This document shows, in pieces, positions 1-7,398 of a stretch of DNA of 27,032 nt (position 1 is its first letter; each line of letters starts with the position of its first letter). Both the position numbers and the translations under genes were made by a program. This stretch comes from an uncultured Eubacteriales bacterium. Lineage in GTDB: Bacteria > Bacillota > Clostridia > Oscillospirales > Oscillospiraceae. The stretch covers positions 1-27,032 of the forward strand of contig URPU01000025.1 in NCBI GenBank assembly GCA_900549865.1, read 5' to 3'. The notes under the pieces are model-generated. The model saw only the letters and a program-made list of their open reading frames with translations, did no database searches and was not told the DNA's origin.

Positions 1-92
1 CATGTCGCGGCAGAAAACGTATAATACTGCTTTCGCGTCTGCGGACGCGAAACTCCGCGAGGCTTTTTTAACGAGGCTTTTTTAACATGCTG
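1..92 (+). repeat. Partial copy (A) of a multi-hairpin intergenic repeat element
   Basis: This stretch is nearly identical to 11854-11932 and its core recurs inverted at 26920-26972. It contains a perfect 9-bp hairpin (TTTCGCGTC, loop TGCG, GACGCGAAA) and the right half of another hairpin (GGCAGAAAAC) whose left half would lie just outside the window. Compared with copy B it has a tandem duplication of CGAGGCTTTTTTAA. It ends in CATGCTG and is followed directly by a rho-independent terminator, as in copy B. No protein is encoded. It is probably a non-autonomous repeat of the REP/MITE type; that class assignment is an inference. Confidence 0.75.
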
Positions 93-95
93 CCA

Positions 96-127
96 AACAT
101 CCGCTGCATCCGCAGCGGATGTTTTTT
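96..127 (+). terminator. Rho-independent terminator
   Basis: A perfect stem (ACATCCGCTGC paired with GCAGCGGATGT, four-base loop ATCC) is followed by six T. It would end transcription of a gene to the left of the window and insulates the promoter that starts two bases later. Confidence 0.85.
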
Positions 128-128
128 G

Positions 129-157
129 TTGAAGTGCGCGCGGGCATGTGGTATACT
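129..157 (+). promoter_or_regulatory. Sigma-A promoter of the phenylacetate-CoA ligase gene
   Basis: TTGAAG (129-134), a 17-base spacer and TATACT (152-157) fit the vegetative sigma-A consensus. Transcription would begin near 164. This excludes the in-frame ATG at 148 as the translation start, because that codon lies upstream of the expected transcript start. Confidence 0.7.
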
Positions 158-201
158 CTCTTCAATACCATGACATTCCATTTTACAGAAAGAGATCAGA
201 T

Positions 202-1443
202 ATGAAGCTTAACGATGTACAGCTCCGGCAGGTGGACGCGCAGGTCAAGCGCATTCTCGCCTCCGACAGCTATTATGCCCGGATATACCGCGACGCCGGC
301 ATCACCAAGGTGGAAAGCCAGGCGGATTTTGAGCGTATTCCCTTTTCCTGCAAGAACGACCTTCGCAACGCCTACCCTCTCGGCATACAGGCCGTGCCGG
401 ATGAAGAGGTCGTCCGGATACATTCCTCCTCCGGCACCACGGGCAAGCCCGTCGTGATCCCCTACACTGCCAAGGACGTGGACGACTGGGCCGCGATGTT
501 CGCGCGCTGCTATGAGTTCGCCGGGGTCACGGCGGAGGACCGCGTGCAGATCGCCGTCGCCTACGGGCTGTGGACGGCGGGCAGCGGCTTTCAGGCCGGG
601 GCGGAAAAGCTCGGCGCAATGGCAATACCCATGGGGCCGGGCAACACCGAAAAGCAGCTTCAGATGATGCAGGATCTCGGCGCCACCGTGCTCACGGCGA
701 CGTCGTCCTATGCGCTGCTGCTGGCGGAGGAGGTGCGCAAGCGCGGCCTGCGCGATAAGCTCCGTCTGTGCAAGGGCATCTTCGGCTCTGAGCGCTGGAG
801 CGAGAAGATGCGCGAGTGCATCCGCCGCGACCTCGGCATCGAGCTTTACGATATCTACGGCCTTACGGAGATATACGGCCCCGGCATCGGCATCAACTGC
901 CGGAAGGAGCAGGGCATACACTATTGGGATGATTTTATTTATATCGAGATAATCGACCCCGCCACCGGCCTTCCCGTTCCCGACGGCGAGACCGGCGAGA
1001 TCGTCATCACGACGCTCGTCAAGGAGGGTGCGCCGCTGCTGCGCTTCCGCACGCGCGACCTTTCGCGCATCATCCCCGAAAAATGCAGCTGCGGAAGCTG
1101 CTTTCCGCGCCTTGACACCATTCAGGGCCGCAGTGACGATATGTTCAAGGTGCGCGGCGTGAACATGTTCCCGCGCCAGGTCGAGGAGGTGCTGCAAAGC
1201 GCCGGCGGCCTTCTCAGCGAATATCAGATAGTCATCACGCGCGACGAGCAGGCCAACAAGGACCGCATGACCGTCACCGTCGAGGGCGAGGGCGGCACGG
1301 ACTTCCCCGCCGCGGAGGCGCGCGTCCGCGAACTCTTCAAAAGCCGTATCGGCATGACGCCCGATATCCGCGTCGTGCCGGAGGGCACGCTTGCCCGCAG
1401 TGAGAAAAAGACGAAGCGCGTCATCGACCACCGCTATGACTGA
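202..1443 (+). CDS. Phenylacetate--CoA ligase family protein (AMP-forming)
   Basis: The 413-residue protein belongs to the PaaK branch of the ANL adenylating enzymes, which activate an aryl or related acid with ATP to the acyl-adenylate and then form the CoA thioester in the cytoplasm. Visible motifs are the P-loop-like SSSGTTGKP (residues 75-83), YGLTE (219-223), the TRD of the hinge region (284-286) and GRSDDMFKVRG of the C-terminal lid (309-319). A cysteine cluster CSCGSC (295-300) is typical of this family. The length is normal. The start at 202 is preferred over an in-frame ATG at 148 because a promoter -10 box lies at 152-157; a purine-rich AGAAAGAGA precedes the ATG. The gene stands alone between two terminators, so no pathway can be read from neighbours. 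In gut Clostridia such enzymes are often indolepyruvate oxidoreductase partners, but no such gene is adjacent; the substrate is unknown. Confidence 0.9.
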   Translation: MKLNDVQLRQVDAQVKRILASDSYYARIYRDAGITKVESQADFERIPFSCKNDLRNAYPLGIQAVPDEEVVRIHSSSGTTGKPVVIPYTAKDVDDWAAMFARCYEFAGVTAEDRVQIAVAYGLWTAGSGFQAGAEKLGAMAIPMGPGNTEKQLQMMQDLGATVLTATSSYALLLAEEVRKRGLRDKLRLCKGIFGSERWSEKMRECIRRDLGIELYDIYGLTEIYGPGIGINCRKEQGIHYWDDFIYIEIIDPATGLPVPDGETGEIVITTLVKEGAPLLRFRTRDLSRIIPEKCSCGSCFPRLDTIQGRSDDMFKVRGVNMFPRQVEEVLQSAGGLLSEYQIVITRDEQANKDRMTVTVEGEGGTDFPAAEARVRELFKSRIGMTPDIRVVPEGTLARSEKKTKRVIDHRYD

Positions 1444-1481
1444 CGCCGCGCCGTAAACGAAAATGTGATATTGATATGACG

Positions 1482-1512
1482 ACACCCCGGCGAAAAATTC
1501 GCCGGGGTGTTT
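1482..1512 (+). terminator. Terminator hairpin after the phenylacetate-CoA ligase gene
   Basis: A 13-bp perfect stem (ACACCCCGGCGAA / TTCGCCGGGGTGT) with a three-base loop lies 38 bases after the stop codon. The T tract is short (TTT). It sits directly against a further hairpin that resembles the left end of the repeat element at 11731. Confidence 0.7.
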
Positions 1513-1549
1513 AGACTGTTGAAAAGCGGCTTTGCCGCTTTTTTCGACA
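1513..1549. repeat. Fragment of the repeat element (first hairpin), bidirectional terminator
   Basis: The sequence begins AGACTGTTGAAAA and forms a GCGGC/GCCGC hairpin with A and T tracts on either side. It closely resembles the first hairpin of the element at 11731-11764, and like that copy it directly follows a terminator. It lies between convergent genes (1443 and 1559) and could terminate both. Confidence 0.6.
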
Positions 1550-1558
1550 CTCTCATAA

Positions 1559-2218
1559 TTATATCATATCTCTGTCCGTCTCGCGGCCGCAGATTATGCT
1601 CAAATTCCCGTTGCGGCAGCGCAGCGCGTCTATGAACTCCTTGCTCATGCCCGCGCCCTTCAGGCTTATGAGATACGTCAGCTCGAAAAGCGTGCCCATG
1701 TTCGTCGTGCGCACGCGCACCAGTTCATGACTCGTCGTGTACTTTTCAAAAAGGTCGTCGAAAAGCTCCTCATAGTCGAGGTTTTCCGGGATAGTTATCT
1801 TAAGCTGCCTCGTGCCGCCGTTCTCGCCGAAGTGCGTATAGGTCAGCACGATAAGCGCCAGCGAGAATATCACGAAGAACACCGCCGCCAGCGCCACATA
1901 GCCCATCCCGCAGGCAAGGCCCAGCGCCACGGCGAAGAAAAGCCCCGTTATCTCGCGCGCGGTGCCCTGTGCGCTGCGAAAGCGCACCAGCGCGAAGGTG
2001 CCCGCCACGGCAAGCCCCGCGCCAACATTGCCGTTGACCATCATTATCACCACGGCCACCACGCTCGGCAGAAGCGCCAGCGCCACGGCGAATGAGCCGG
2101 AGTGCCTGTTTTTCAGCGTGAACACGCACGACGCCAGCACGCCCAGCACGAGCGCCGACGCCACGCACACCAGAAATTGCACCAGATTTATCGGAACTGT
2201 AATAATGCTGTTAAACAC
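1559..2218 (-). CDS. DUF4956 domain-containing membrane protein
   Basis: The 219-residue protein has four or so hydrophobic segments in its first 130 residues (about 10-32, 40-60, 66-80 and 92-128), followed by a soluble C-terminal domain of about 90 residues. This layout and the segment around AGTFALVRFRSAQGTARE match the DUF4956 family. Its biochemical function is not established. The gene is the last of three and overlaps the VTC-domain gene by 8 bases. It starts with GTG, preceded by GGAG nine bases upstream. Coupling to a VTC-like protein suggests that the two work together at the membrane, possibly in synthesis or export of a polyphosphate-like or surface polymer; this is inference from co-occurrence. 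Confidence 0.85.
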   Translation of the reverse strand: MFNSIITVPINLVQFLVCVASALVLGVLASCVFTLKNRHSGSFAVALALLPSVVAVVIMMVNGNVGAGLAVAGTFALVRFRSAQGTAREITGLFFAVALGLACGMGYVALAAVFFVIFSLALIVLTYTHFGENGGTRQLKITIPENLDYEELFDDLFEKYTTSHELVRVRTTNMGTLFELTYLISLKGAGMSKEFIDALRCRNGNLSIICGRETDRDMI

Positions 2219-2921
2219 TGAAAATCACTCCGTTTATAAGATTGGCCTTGTAGCATTCGCCGTATTTTGAAAAGCCCGCCGGGAAAAGCCTGTTCTCGCT
2301 CAGCATTTCCGCCAGCCACAGCGGCGCCGCCTCCGGCAGCTTTATCTCCATCAGCACGCTGCCCTGCGGCAGTATGCTCTCCCCGCCGTCGCCGCAGGTG
2401 AGGTCAAGCTCTTCAGCGCGCCAGCGTATGTTTTCGTCAAAGGTTATCCTCAGCTCGCCGTCGCCGCGCCCTGCATAGGCCTCGCGGTCACAGGCGATGA
2501 ACGCGCGCGGCCTGACCTCATGCGTTTTCAGAAACCAGTCTATCTCGCGCGTTACCTGCCCGTCGCCGGGTGCGGCGCGCCCCCCGGCGAGGTATTCCGC
2601 GGCGTCGCGCGCGCCCATGGCCGCGCGCCGCTTGTACACCACGCCCTTGAACTTCTTTTTCAGCTCCACGAACACCGTGTCCTCCGGGCCGGGCACGTTA
2701 TAGCTGCGCAGACGCAGCTTCTCCTTGTACACCGGCGCGTCTATCGACCGGCGTATCAGCTCATAGTCGTCCGTGTCGTAGTAGAGTGAGCACACCGTGC
2801 TTTTGAAAAACACATCCGGCACTATGTATGGGTCGAGCTGCCGCCGTATCCCGGCGTACTGCCCGGCGGTCAGGAGGTATTTCTTTTCATAGCGCTTTAA
2901 TGTAAGCTGCGTGTCCTTCAT
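2211..2921 (-). CDS. Polyphosphate polymerase (VTC) domain-containing protein
   Basis: The 236-residue cytoplasmic protein matches the VTC domain of the triphosphate-tunnel superfamily, which in yeast Vtc4 polymerises polyphosphate from ATP. The tunnel-lining basic and acidic residues expected of the fold are visible in RYEKKYLLT (residues 9-17), KEKLRLRSY, VELKKKFKGVVYKRR, FIACDREAY and MEIKLPE, and the family's closing segment GFSKYGECY is present. It spans a complete single domain without the SPX domain of fungal proteins. The gene lies 22 bases after the CotH gene and overlaps the DUF4956 gene. The bacterial enzyme activity is inferred from the fold, not shown. Confidence 0.88.
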   Translation of the reverse strand: MKDTQLTLKRYEKKYLLTAGQYAGIRRQLDPYIVPDVFFKSTVCSLYYDTDDYELIRRSIDAPVYKEKLRLRSYNVPGPEDTVFVELKKKFKGVVYKRRAAMGARDAAEYLAGGRAAPGDGQVTREIDWFLKTHEVRPRAFIACDREAYAGRGDGELRITFDENIRWRAEELDLTCGDGGESILPQGSVLMEIKLPEAAPLWLAEMLSENRLFPAGFSKYGECYKANLINGVIFSV

Positions 2922-2943
2922 TTCCGCCCGTCCTTCCGGCCAT

Positions 2944-5370
2944 TCACGCGGGGAAATACTCCTGCATCTCCGCGTCGCTCAGATGCATGTACTGCCCTAT
3001 CGCCGCGACGCACCTGCCGCGCCAGTCCTTTTCCGTTATCGCCGCGCGAAGTTGCGCCACAGCGGCCTCCCACTGGGCATAGCTCATCCTTCGCAGCGCG
3101 AAGTCCCGCGCGACCTCCGGCGCTATCTGCGCCGTCATTTCCGCAATGCGCGCGTCCACGTTTTCATTTGAAAGCGTCGTGGAGAGGACCTCCGCCGCCC
3201 GCCGCAGGAATCTGTCTCTGAATTCGGCGTTGTTTGTAAGCTGGGTTATGAACTCCGCGCTCTGCGTGGAGCTGGGCGTCAGAACGTTTCTGAATATATT
3301 TGCCGGTATCGTCAGCGTGGCGTCCATGTCGTACAGCATGTACCGCCATTTCCCGTCGCCCTCGCTCGACCGGGCATAGCGCAGATTGCTTTTTGCAAGG
3401 TCCGTGTTCGCCGAATAGCCCTCTATTATCATCCAGTCTATGAGGTTGTCTATGTCCACCAGCTCGCAGAAGCGCGCGTAGGCCTCCGGCGCCGTCAGGT
3501 CGTTGTCCTCCGCGAAGCGTATGACGGTTTCGTAATACTCCGTGCCGGGGTTTGCCCACGCCTTCATCACCGTCACGCTCTCGCGGCTGACGCCCATGAG
3601 GCTTGCGTAATGCTGCTTGTCCACCTTCTCCATCAGCGTGTATATCCCGCGGTACTCGCCGTTGACGTACAGCACGCAGTAGCGGCTGCGCTGCGTGGGC
3701 ACGCTGTCGGAGTATTCAAGGCACAGATCCTCCAGCAGCTCGTTTCTTATTATGGTGTTGTTCTGATCCTGTCCGGCGCGCAGTATAAGCCCCGTGAAGC
3801 TCGTCACCCCGCCGGAGAATATGTCGCAGTCAAGCTCGCTCAGGCCGTATGCGCCGCAAAAGCGCAGACCCATGTTCTTCTTCGGCATTTCAAGGCTTGT
3901 CTCGCCGTGCATGTCTATGCCGCAGGGCGCGGTGAAGAGATCCTCCTCCCCCGCGTAAAGCGAGATGCTGCCGGGCAGCTCTATGTTCTTTTTCTTGTTG
4001 TTGTACATGCGGCCGAACTCATCCGGGTCGTCCGCGACGAGGCTTGCCACCGGCAGGGTATGCCCCTCGTTTATGATATAGCTCAGCGTCAGCGCCGGGC
4101 TTTTCAGCGCACCATCCTCCACGGATACCGCCCTTATCACGGCGGTGCGCGTCAGCTCTATCGCCCCGTCGTATACCTTGCTGTTTTCCGTCGGGAGGGA
4201 GCCGTCCGTCGTATAATATATCTTCCCTGCGGCGCTCAGCTCCGCCGTCACGGAGTCCACGCCCTCATAAACGCCGTCTCTGCCCAGACATATGGGCGCT
4301 GCCGAAATGCGCCGGCAGCCGCCGGTCTTTTCCGCCCCCGGCTGGGGCGATGCAAAGTAAAACCAGCCGTTTTCGCCGCTCATACGGCCCATGCTCCCGC
4401 CGTATGGGATGTCATGCAGAAACGCACAGTCGCGCACGCGGCCGCTCCTGTCGGAGAGATACAGCCCCTCCGCCGTGGAGTCCAGCTCGAACGGCGCGTG
4501 CAGGAAGCCCGCGTCGGCCGCGCCGCTTCCCTTGTCGCACAGCACGATAACGCTCTCTCCCGGTGCAAGCGTCACATCCGGGAAGGCCCATATATCCAGC
4601 GCCGCCGCATCGTCGGAAAGATAATACTCCGAAAGGCGCACGCTCTCATTTGATATGTTCTTTATCTCCGCCCAGTCGCAGTAGCCGAGGTTTTTCTGCT
4701 TCAGCGTCGAGAAATTCGCCGTGACGGCCTCGCTTATTATGACCGGCGTGTCCGCCGTCAGCGCCGCCTGATACGCGTCGTAGCCCGCAGCGGAGTTTTC
4801 ATAGCCGGGCGTTGCGAAATACGTCGCCTCCCACTCCCCCGCGCCGTTTAGGCGCAGCGCCATATTCGCCTTGCCCGTGCTGCATTCCACCGCGTCCACG
4901 ATAAGCCCGCGCGCATCACGCAGCACCGCCGTCTCGCCCTTGGAAAGCGAAAAATCCGTGTGCAGCGGCGCCTCTCTCTTATCCGTGCCGTCCGCGCATA
5001 TCACCATCCGCTCCCCCGCGCCGAGCGTCACGCACGGGAAGCGCCAGCCGTCCTCGTCCACGCCGTCCGCCAGCGTGAAATCCGTCAGGGCTATCGCCTC
5101 TTCCGACACGTTCTCAAGCTCTATCCAGTCCGGGAAAGCGCCCGTTTCATCCATGTACGCCGCGGTGTTCTTCGCCATCAGCTCCGATATGCGAAGCTTC
5201 CCCGCCCACTCGCTCTCTGCCGGCACGGGCTGGGCCTGCGCCGCGGGCGCGGCGTCGTCCTTTCGCGTCATGCGCGGATATACGGCCGCCAGCAGCACTA
5301 TCAGCAGCAGCGCGGCCGCCGCCGGGATCGCCGCCCTTTTCAATTTTTCACTTCCGCCGGACTTTGCCAT
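2944..5370 (-). CDS. CotH kinase family protein with lamin-tail domains
   Basis: The 808-residue protein starts with a positively charged stretch and one membrane segment (about 12-31), so it is probably anchored with the bulk outside the cell. Two lamin-tail-like domains follow (about 58-190 and 209-342; each begins with an ISE motif and contains DW.E..N), then a chitobiase-like beta-sandwich (about 360-432, IYYTTDGSLPT), then a CotH domain (about 460-790). CotH hallmarks are GIDMHGETS, YVNGEYRGIYTLMEKVD (568-584) and YDMDATL (680-686). CotH of Bacillus spores is an atypical protein kinase that phosphorylates coat proteins; the target here is unknown. GGAGG sits six bases before the ATG. It heads an operon with VTC and DUF4956 genes. 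A weak TTGTCT/TTTATT promoter may lie near 5439-5466. Confidence 0.9.
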   Translation of the reverse strand: MAKSGGSEKLKRAAIPAAAALLLIVLLAAVYPRMTRKDDAAPAAQAQPVPAESEWAGKLRISELMAKNTAAYMDETGAFPDWIELENVSEEAIALTDFTLADGVDEDGWRFPCVTLGAGERMVICADGTDKREAPLHTDFSLSKGETAVLRDARGLIVDAVECSTGKANMALRLNGAGEWEATYFATPGYENSAAGYDAYQAALTADTPVIISEAVTANFSTLKQKNLGYCDWAEIKNISNESVRLSEYYLSDDAAALDIWAFPDVTLAPGESVIVLCDKGSGAADAGFLHAPFELDSTAEGLYLSDRSGRVRDCAFLHDIPYGGSMGRMSGENGWFYFASPQPGAEKTGGCRRISAAPICLGRDGVYEGVDSVTAELSAAGKIYYTTDGSLPTENSKVYDGAIELTRTAVIRAVSVEDGALKSPALTLSYIINEGHTLPVASLVADDPDEFGRMYNNKKKNIELPGSISLYAGEEDLFTAPCGIDMHGETSLEMPKKNMGLRFCGAYGLSELDCDIFSGGVTSFTGLILRAGQDQNNTIIRNELLEDLCLEYSDSVPTQRSRYCVLYVNGEYRGIYTLMEKVDKQHYASLMGVSRESVTVMKAWANPGTEYYETVIRFAEDNDLTAPEAYARFCELVDIDNLIDWMIIEGYSANTDLAKSNLRYARSSEGDGKWRYMLYDMDATLTIPANIFRNVLTPSSTQSAEFITQLTNNAEFRDRFLRRAAEVLSTTLSNENVDARIAEMTAQIAPEVARDFALRRMSYAQWEAAVAQLRAAITEKDWRGRCVAAIGQYMHLSDAEMQEYFPA

Positions 5371-5493
5371 TCCACGCCTCCGCGCCGCTGATAGTTGTGC
5401 TGAGAGTCGTTGCGCGCTGCCGCACTATAAATAAAAATAATAAATCTTATTACCCTCGGTAGACAAGAGCACATACGCCTGACGGCGTCAGAA

Positions 5494-5901
5494 GAAGTTC
5501 GCGCCATTCCGTTTCCACCTTGCGGTGAAAACTCCATTATGCTCTCTCCTTCTTCCTTTTTCCTCGCAAACCCGCTTCGCTGGGCTTTGCTCGGAGGACG
5601 GGGGAGTAAAGAAGTTCGCGCCATTCCGTTTCCACCTTGCGGTGAAAACTCCATTATGCTCTCTCCTTCTTCCTTTTTCCTCGCAAACCCGCTTCGCTGG
5701 GCTTTGCTCGGAGGACGGGGGAGTAAAGAAGTTCGCGCCATTCCGTTTCCACCTTGCGGTGAAAACTCCATTATGCTCTCTCCTTCTTCCTTTTTCCTCG
5801 CAAACCCGCTTCGCTGGGCTTTGCTCGGAGGACGGGGGAGTAAAGAAGTTCGCGTCATTCCGTTTCCACCTTGCGGTGAAAACTCCATTATGCTCTCTCC
5901 G
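5494..5901. repeat. 117-base tandem repeat, three full copies plus a partial fourth
   Basis: Units begin at 5494, 5611, 5728 and 5845, each 117 bases apart and almost perfectly identical; one C-to-T change is visible in the fourth unit, which breaks off near 5901 after CTCTCTCC. The period is divisible by three, so long reading frames run through both strands, but none has a convincing ribosome binding site or family. Each unit can form two hairpins: one with a TTCG loop between AACCCGC and GCTGGG, closed by TCCTC/GAGGA, and one around CACC-TTGC-GGTG. The repeat fills part of the 819-base intergenic stretch 5371-6189. Confidence 0.95.
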
Positions 5902-6128
5902 CCTGTCAGGTGCGAAGCAGTTTTGACGGAGCAGAAAGGCAGCCAGACGATGAAAAGGCCGCAGAGAATACTTTGTGTATTTTCAAGGCCTTTGAGGATG
6001 TATGGGTGCTCTTTCTGCCCGTCAAAACCGTGTGTGTCCTTGTCGATCGAGGGTATTATACATTTTTCCATCTTTCCCGTCAAGCACAGCTTGCTTTCGC
6101 GCCGCGTGCAAAAAAGCATATGCAAAAA
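5902..6128. other. Intergenic stretch with no recognised gene
   Basis: This is the rest of the 819-base gap between the CotH gene and the flavoprotein gene. An open frame on the minus strand crosses it and the tandem repeat, but it has no good start signal and its composition is explained by the repeat. I recognise no RNA gene or protein here. Confidence 0.5.
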
Positions 6129-6157
6129 TTGATTAATGGCGGCGTTCCTGTTATAAT
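6129..6157 (+). promoter_or_regulatory. Sigma-A promoter of the flavoprotein operon
   Basis: TTGATT (6129-6134), a 17-base spacer and a perfect TATAAT (6152-6157) are followed by a start codon at 6190, giving a short leader of about 25 bases with a GGGGGA ribosome binding site. Confidence 0.8.
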
Positions 6158-6189
6158 ACATGGCATAAAACTTTCACCGGGGGACGGCA

Positions 6190-7398
6190 ATGGAAACTGT
6201 AGTTATAATCGGCGGCGGCGCGTCGGGCATGATGGCGGCGCTGACGGCGGCGCGCGGCGATAGGCGCGTTATCATCCTTGAAAGGCAGCAGCGCGTCGGG
6301 CGCAAGCTCCTTGCCACGGGCAACGGCCGCTGCAATCTCACCAATACCGGCGCGGCCCCTGAAAACTACCACGGGGAGCTTCCCGGCTTCGCCGTTCCTG
6401 CGCTTGCGGCCTTCACGCCGCAGGACACGCTCGACTTCTTTCACTCTCTGGGCCTCATAACGGTCACGGAGCACGGCGGCCGGGTCTATCCCCTTTCCAA
6501 CTCCGCAAACAGCGTGGTGGACGTGCTGCGCTTCGCGCTTGAGCGCGCCGGGGTGGAGGTCATGTGCTCCACCAGCGCGCGTGAGCTGATCCGCCGCGGT
6601 GCGGGCTACACCGTGCGCACCGACTCCGGCAGCATCGACGCGGACTATCTCATCGTCGCCTGCGGCGGGGCCGCGGGGGCGAAGCTCGGCGGCGTTATGG
6701 ACGGGTATGAGCTTTTGAAGCCGCTGGGGCACAAGCGCACGCGCCTTTGCCCCGCCCTTGTCCAGCTCACTGCGGAGGGCGGATATCCCCGCGCGCTCAA
6801 GGGCGTGCGGGCGGACGCGGCGCTGTCGCTCGTCTCCGGGGGCGAGGTCATTGCCCGCGGCGCGGGGGAGCTTCAGTTCACCGAAACGGGCGTCTCCGGC
6901 CCCGCGGCCTTTGATATCTCCCGCGCCGTCTCCACCGGCGGCGGCAAGGCCGGGCTGCATATCGACTTCCTGCGCGGTTATGACGGATCCGCCGTCGCGC
7001 AGATGCTTCGCGCGCGCTGCCGCGCCCTGCCGGATCTCCCCTGCGGGGAGGTGTTCACAGGGATGCTGCATAACCGCCTCGGGCGTATGCTCGTCAAATA
7101 CGCGGGCCTTGACGCCGCCGCGCCGCTCTCGTCCCTCGGCGCGGACGCGCTTGATGCCGCCGTGCGCGCCGCGAAGGACTTCACGCTCACCCTCACGGGG
7201 ACGGAGGGCTTCGACAGCGCGCAGGTCACGGCCGGCGGCATCCGCACCTCCGGCTTTGACCCGGAAACTCTGCAAAGCTGGTTTATGCCGCGCCTCTTCG
7301 TCTGCGGCGAGCTTTTGGATATCGACGGCGACTGCGGCGGCTACAACCTCCAGTGGGCATGGGCCAGCGGCCATATGGCAGGGAGGCTTGGCGAATGA
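6190..7398 (+). CDS. NAD(P)/FAD-dependent oxidoreductase, HI0933/BaiN family
   Basis: The 402-residue cytoplasmic flavoprotein has an N-terminal FAD-binding Rossmann motif VVIIGGGASGMMAA (4-17), the family signature GRKLLATGNGRCNLTN (37-52), and the C-terminal FAD-contact region GELLDIDGDCGGYNLQWA (373-390), so the FAD domain is complete. The family is widespread; some members are called BaiN after a proposed bile-acid role, but the physiological substrate of most is unknown and nothing here supports a bile-acid function. The ATG is preceded by GGGGGA and a strong promoter. The next gene starts within its last codons (ATGA overlap), so translation of the two flavoproteins is probably coupled. 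Confidence 0.92.
   Translation: METVVIIGGGASGMMAALTAARGDRRVIILERQQRVGRKLLATGNGRCNLTNTGAAPENYHGELPGFAVPALAAFTPQDTLDFFHSLGLITVTEHGGRVYPLSNSANSVVDVLRFALERAGVEVMCSTSARELIRRGAGYTVRTDSGSIDADYLIVACGGAAGAKLGGVMDGYELLKPLGHKRTRLCPALVQLTAEGGYPRALKGVRADAALSLVSGGEVIARGAGELQFTETGVSGPAAFDISRAVSTGGGKAGLHIDFLRGYDGSAVAQMLRARCRALPDLPCGEVFTGMLHNRLGRMLVKYAGLDAAAPLSSLGADALDAAVRAAKDFTLTLTGTEGFDSAQVTAGGIRTSGFDPETLQSWFMPRLFVCGELLDIDGDCGGYNLQWAWASGHMAGRLGE

Noticed and set aside
148..201. N-terminal extension of the phenylacetate-CoA ligase from ATG 148
   Set aside because: The -10 box at 152-157 lies within this stretch, so it would not be in the transcript, and the family starts near 202.
196..1485. A 429-residue minus-strand frame opposite the phenylacetate-CoA ligase gene
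   Set aside because: It is a shadow of a well-supported gene, with low-complexity composition and no start signal.
5494..5901. CRISPR array
   Set aside because: The 117-base units are contiguous and have no unique spacers, and no cas genes are nearby.
5340..6161. A 273-residue repeat protein on the minus strand (and matching plus-strand frames) across the 117-base repeat
   Set aside because: The frames are open on both strands because the period is a multiple of three. There is no promoter or ribosome site suited to a start, and the sequence overlaps the CotH start.
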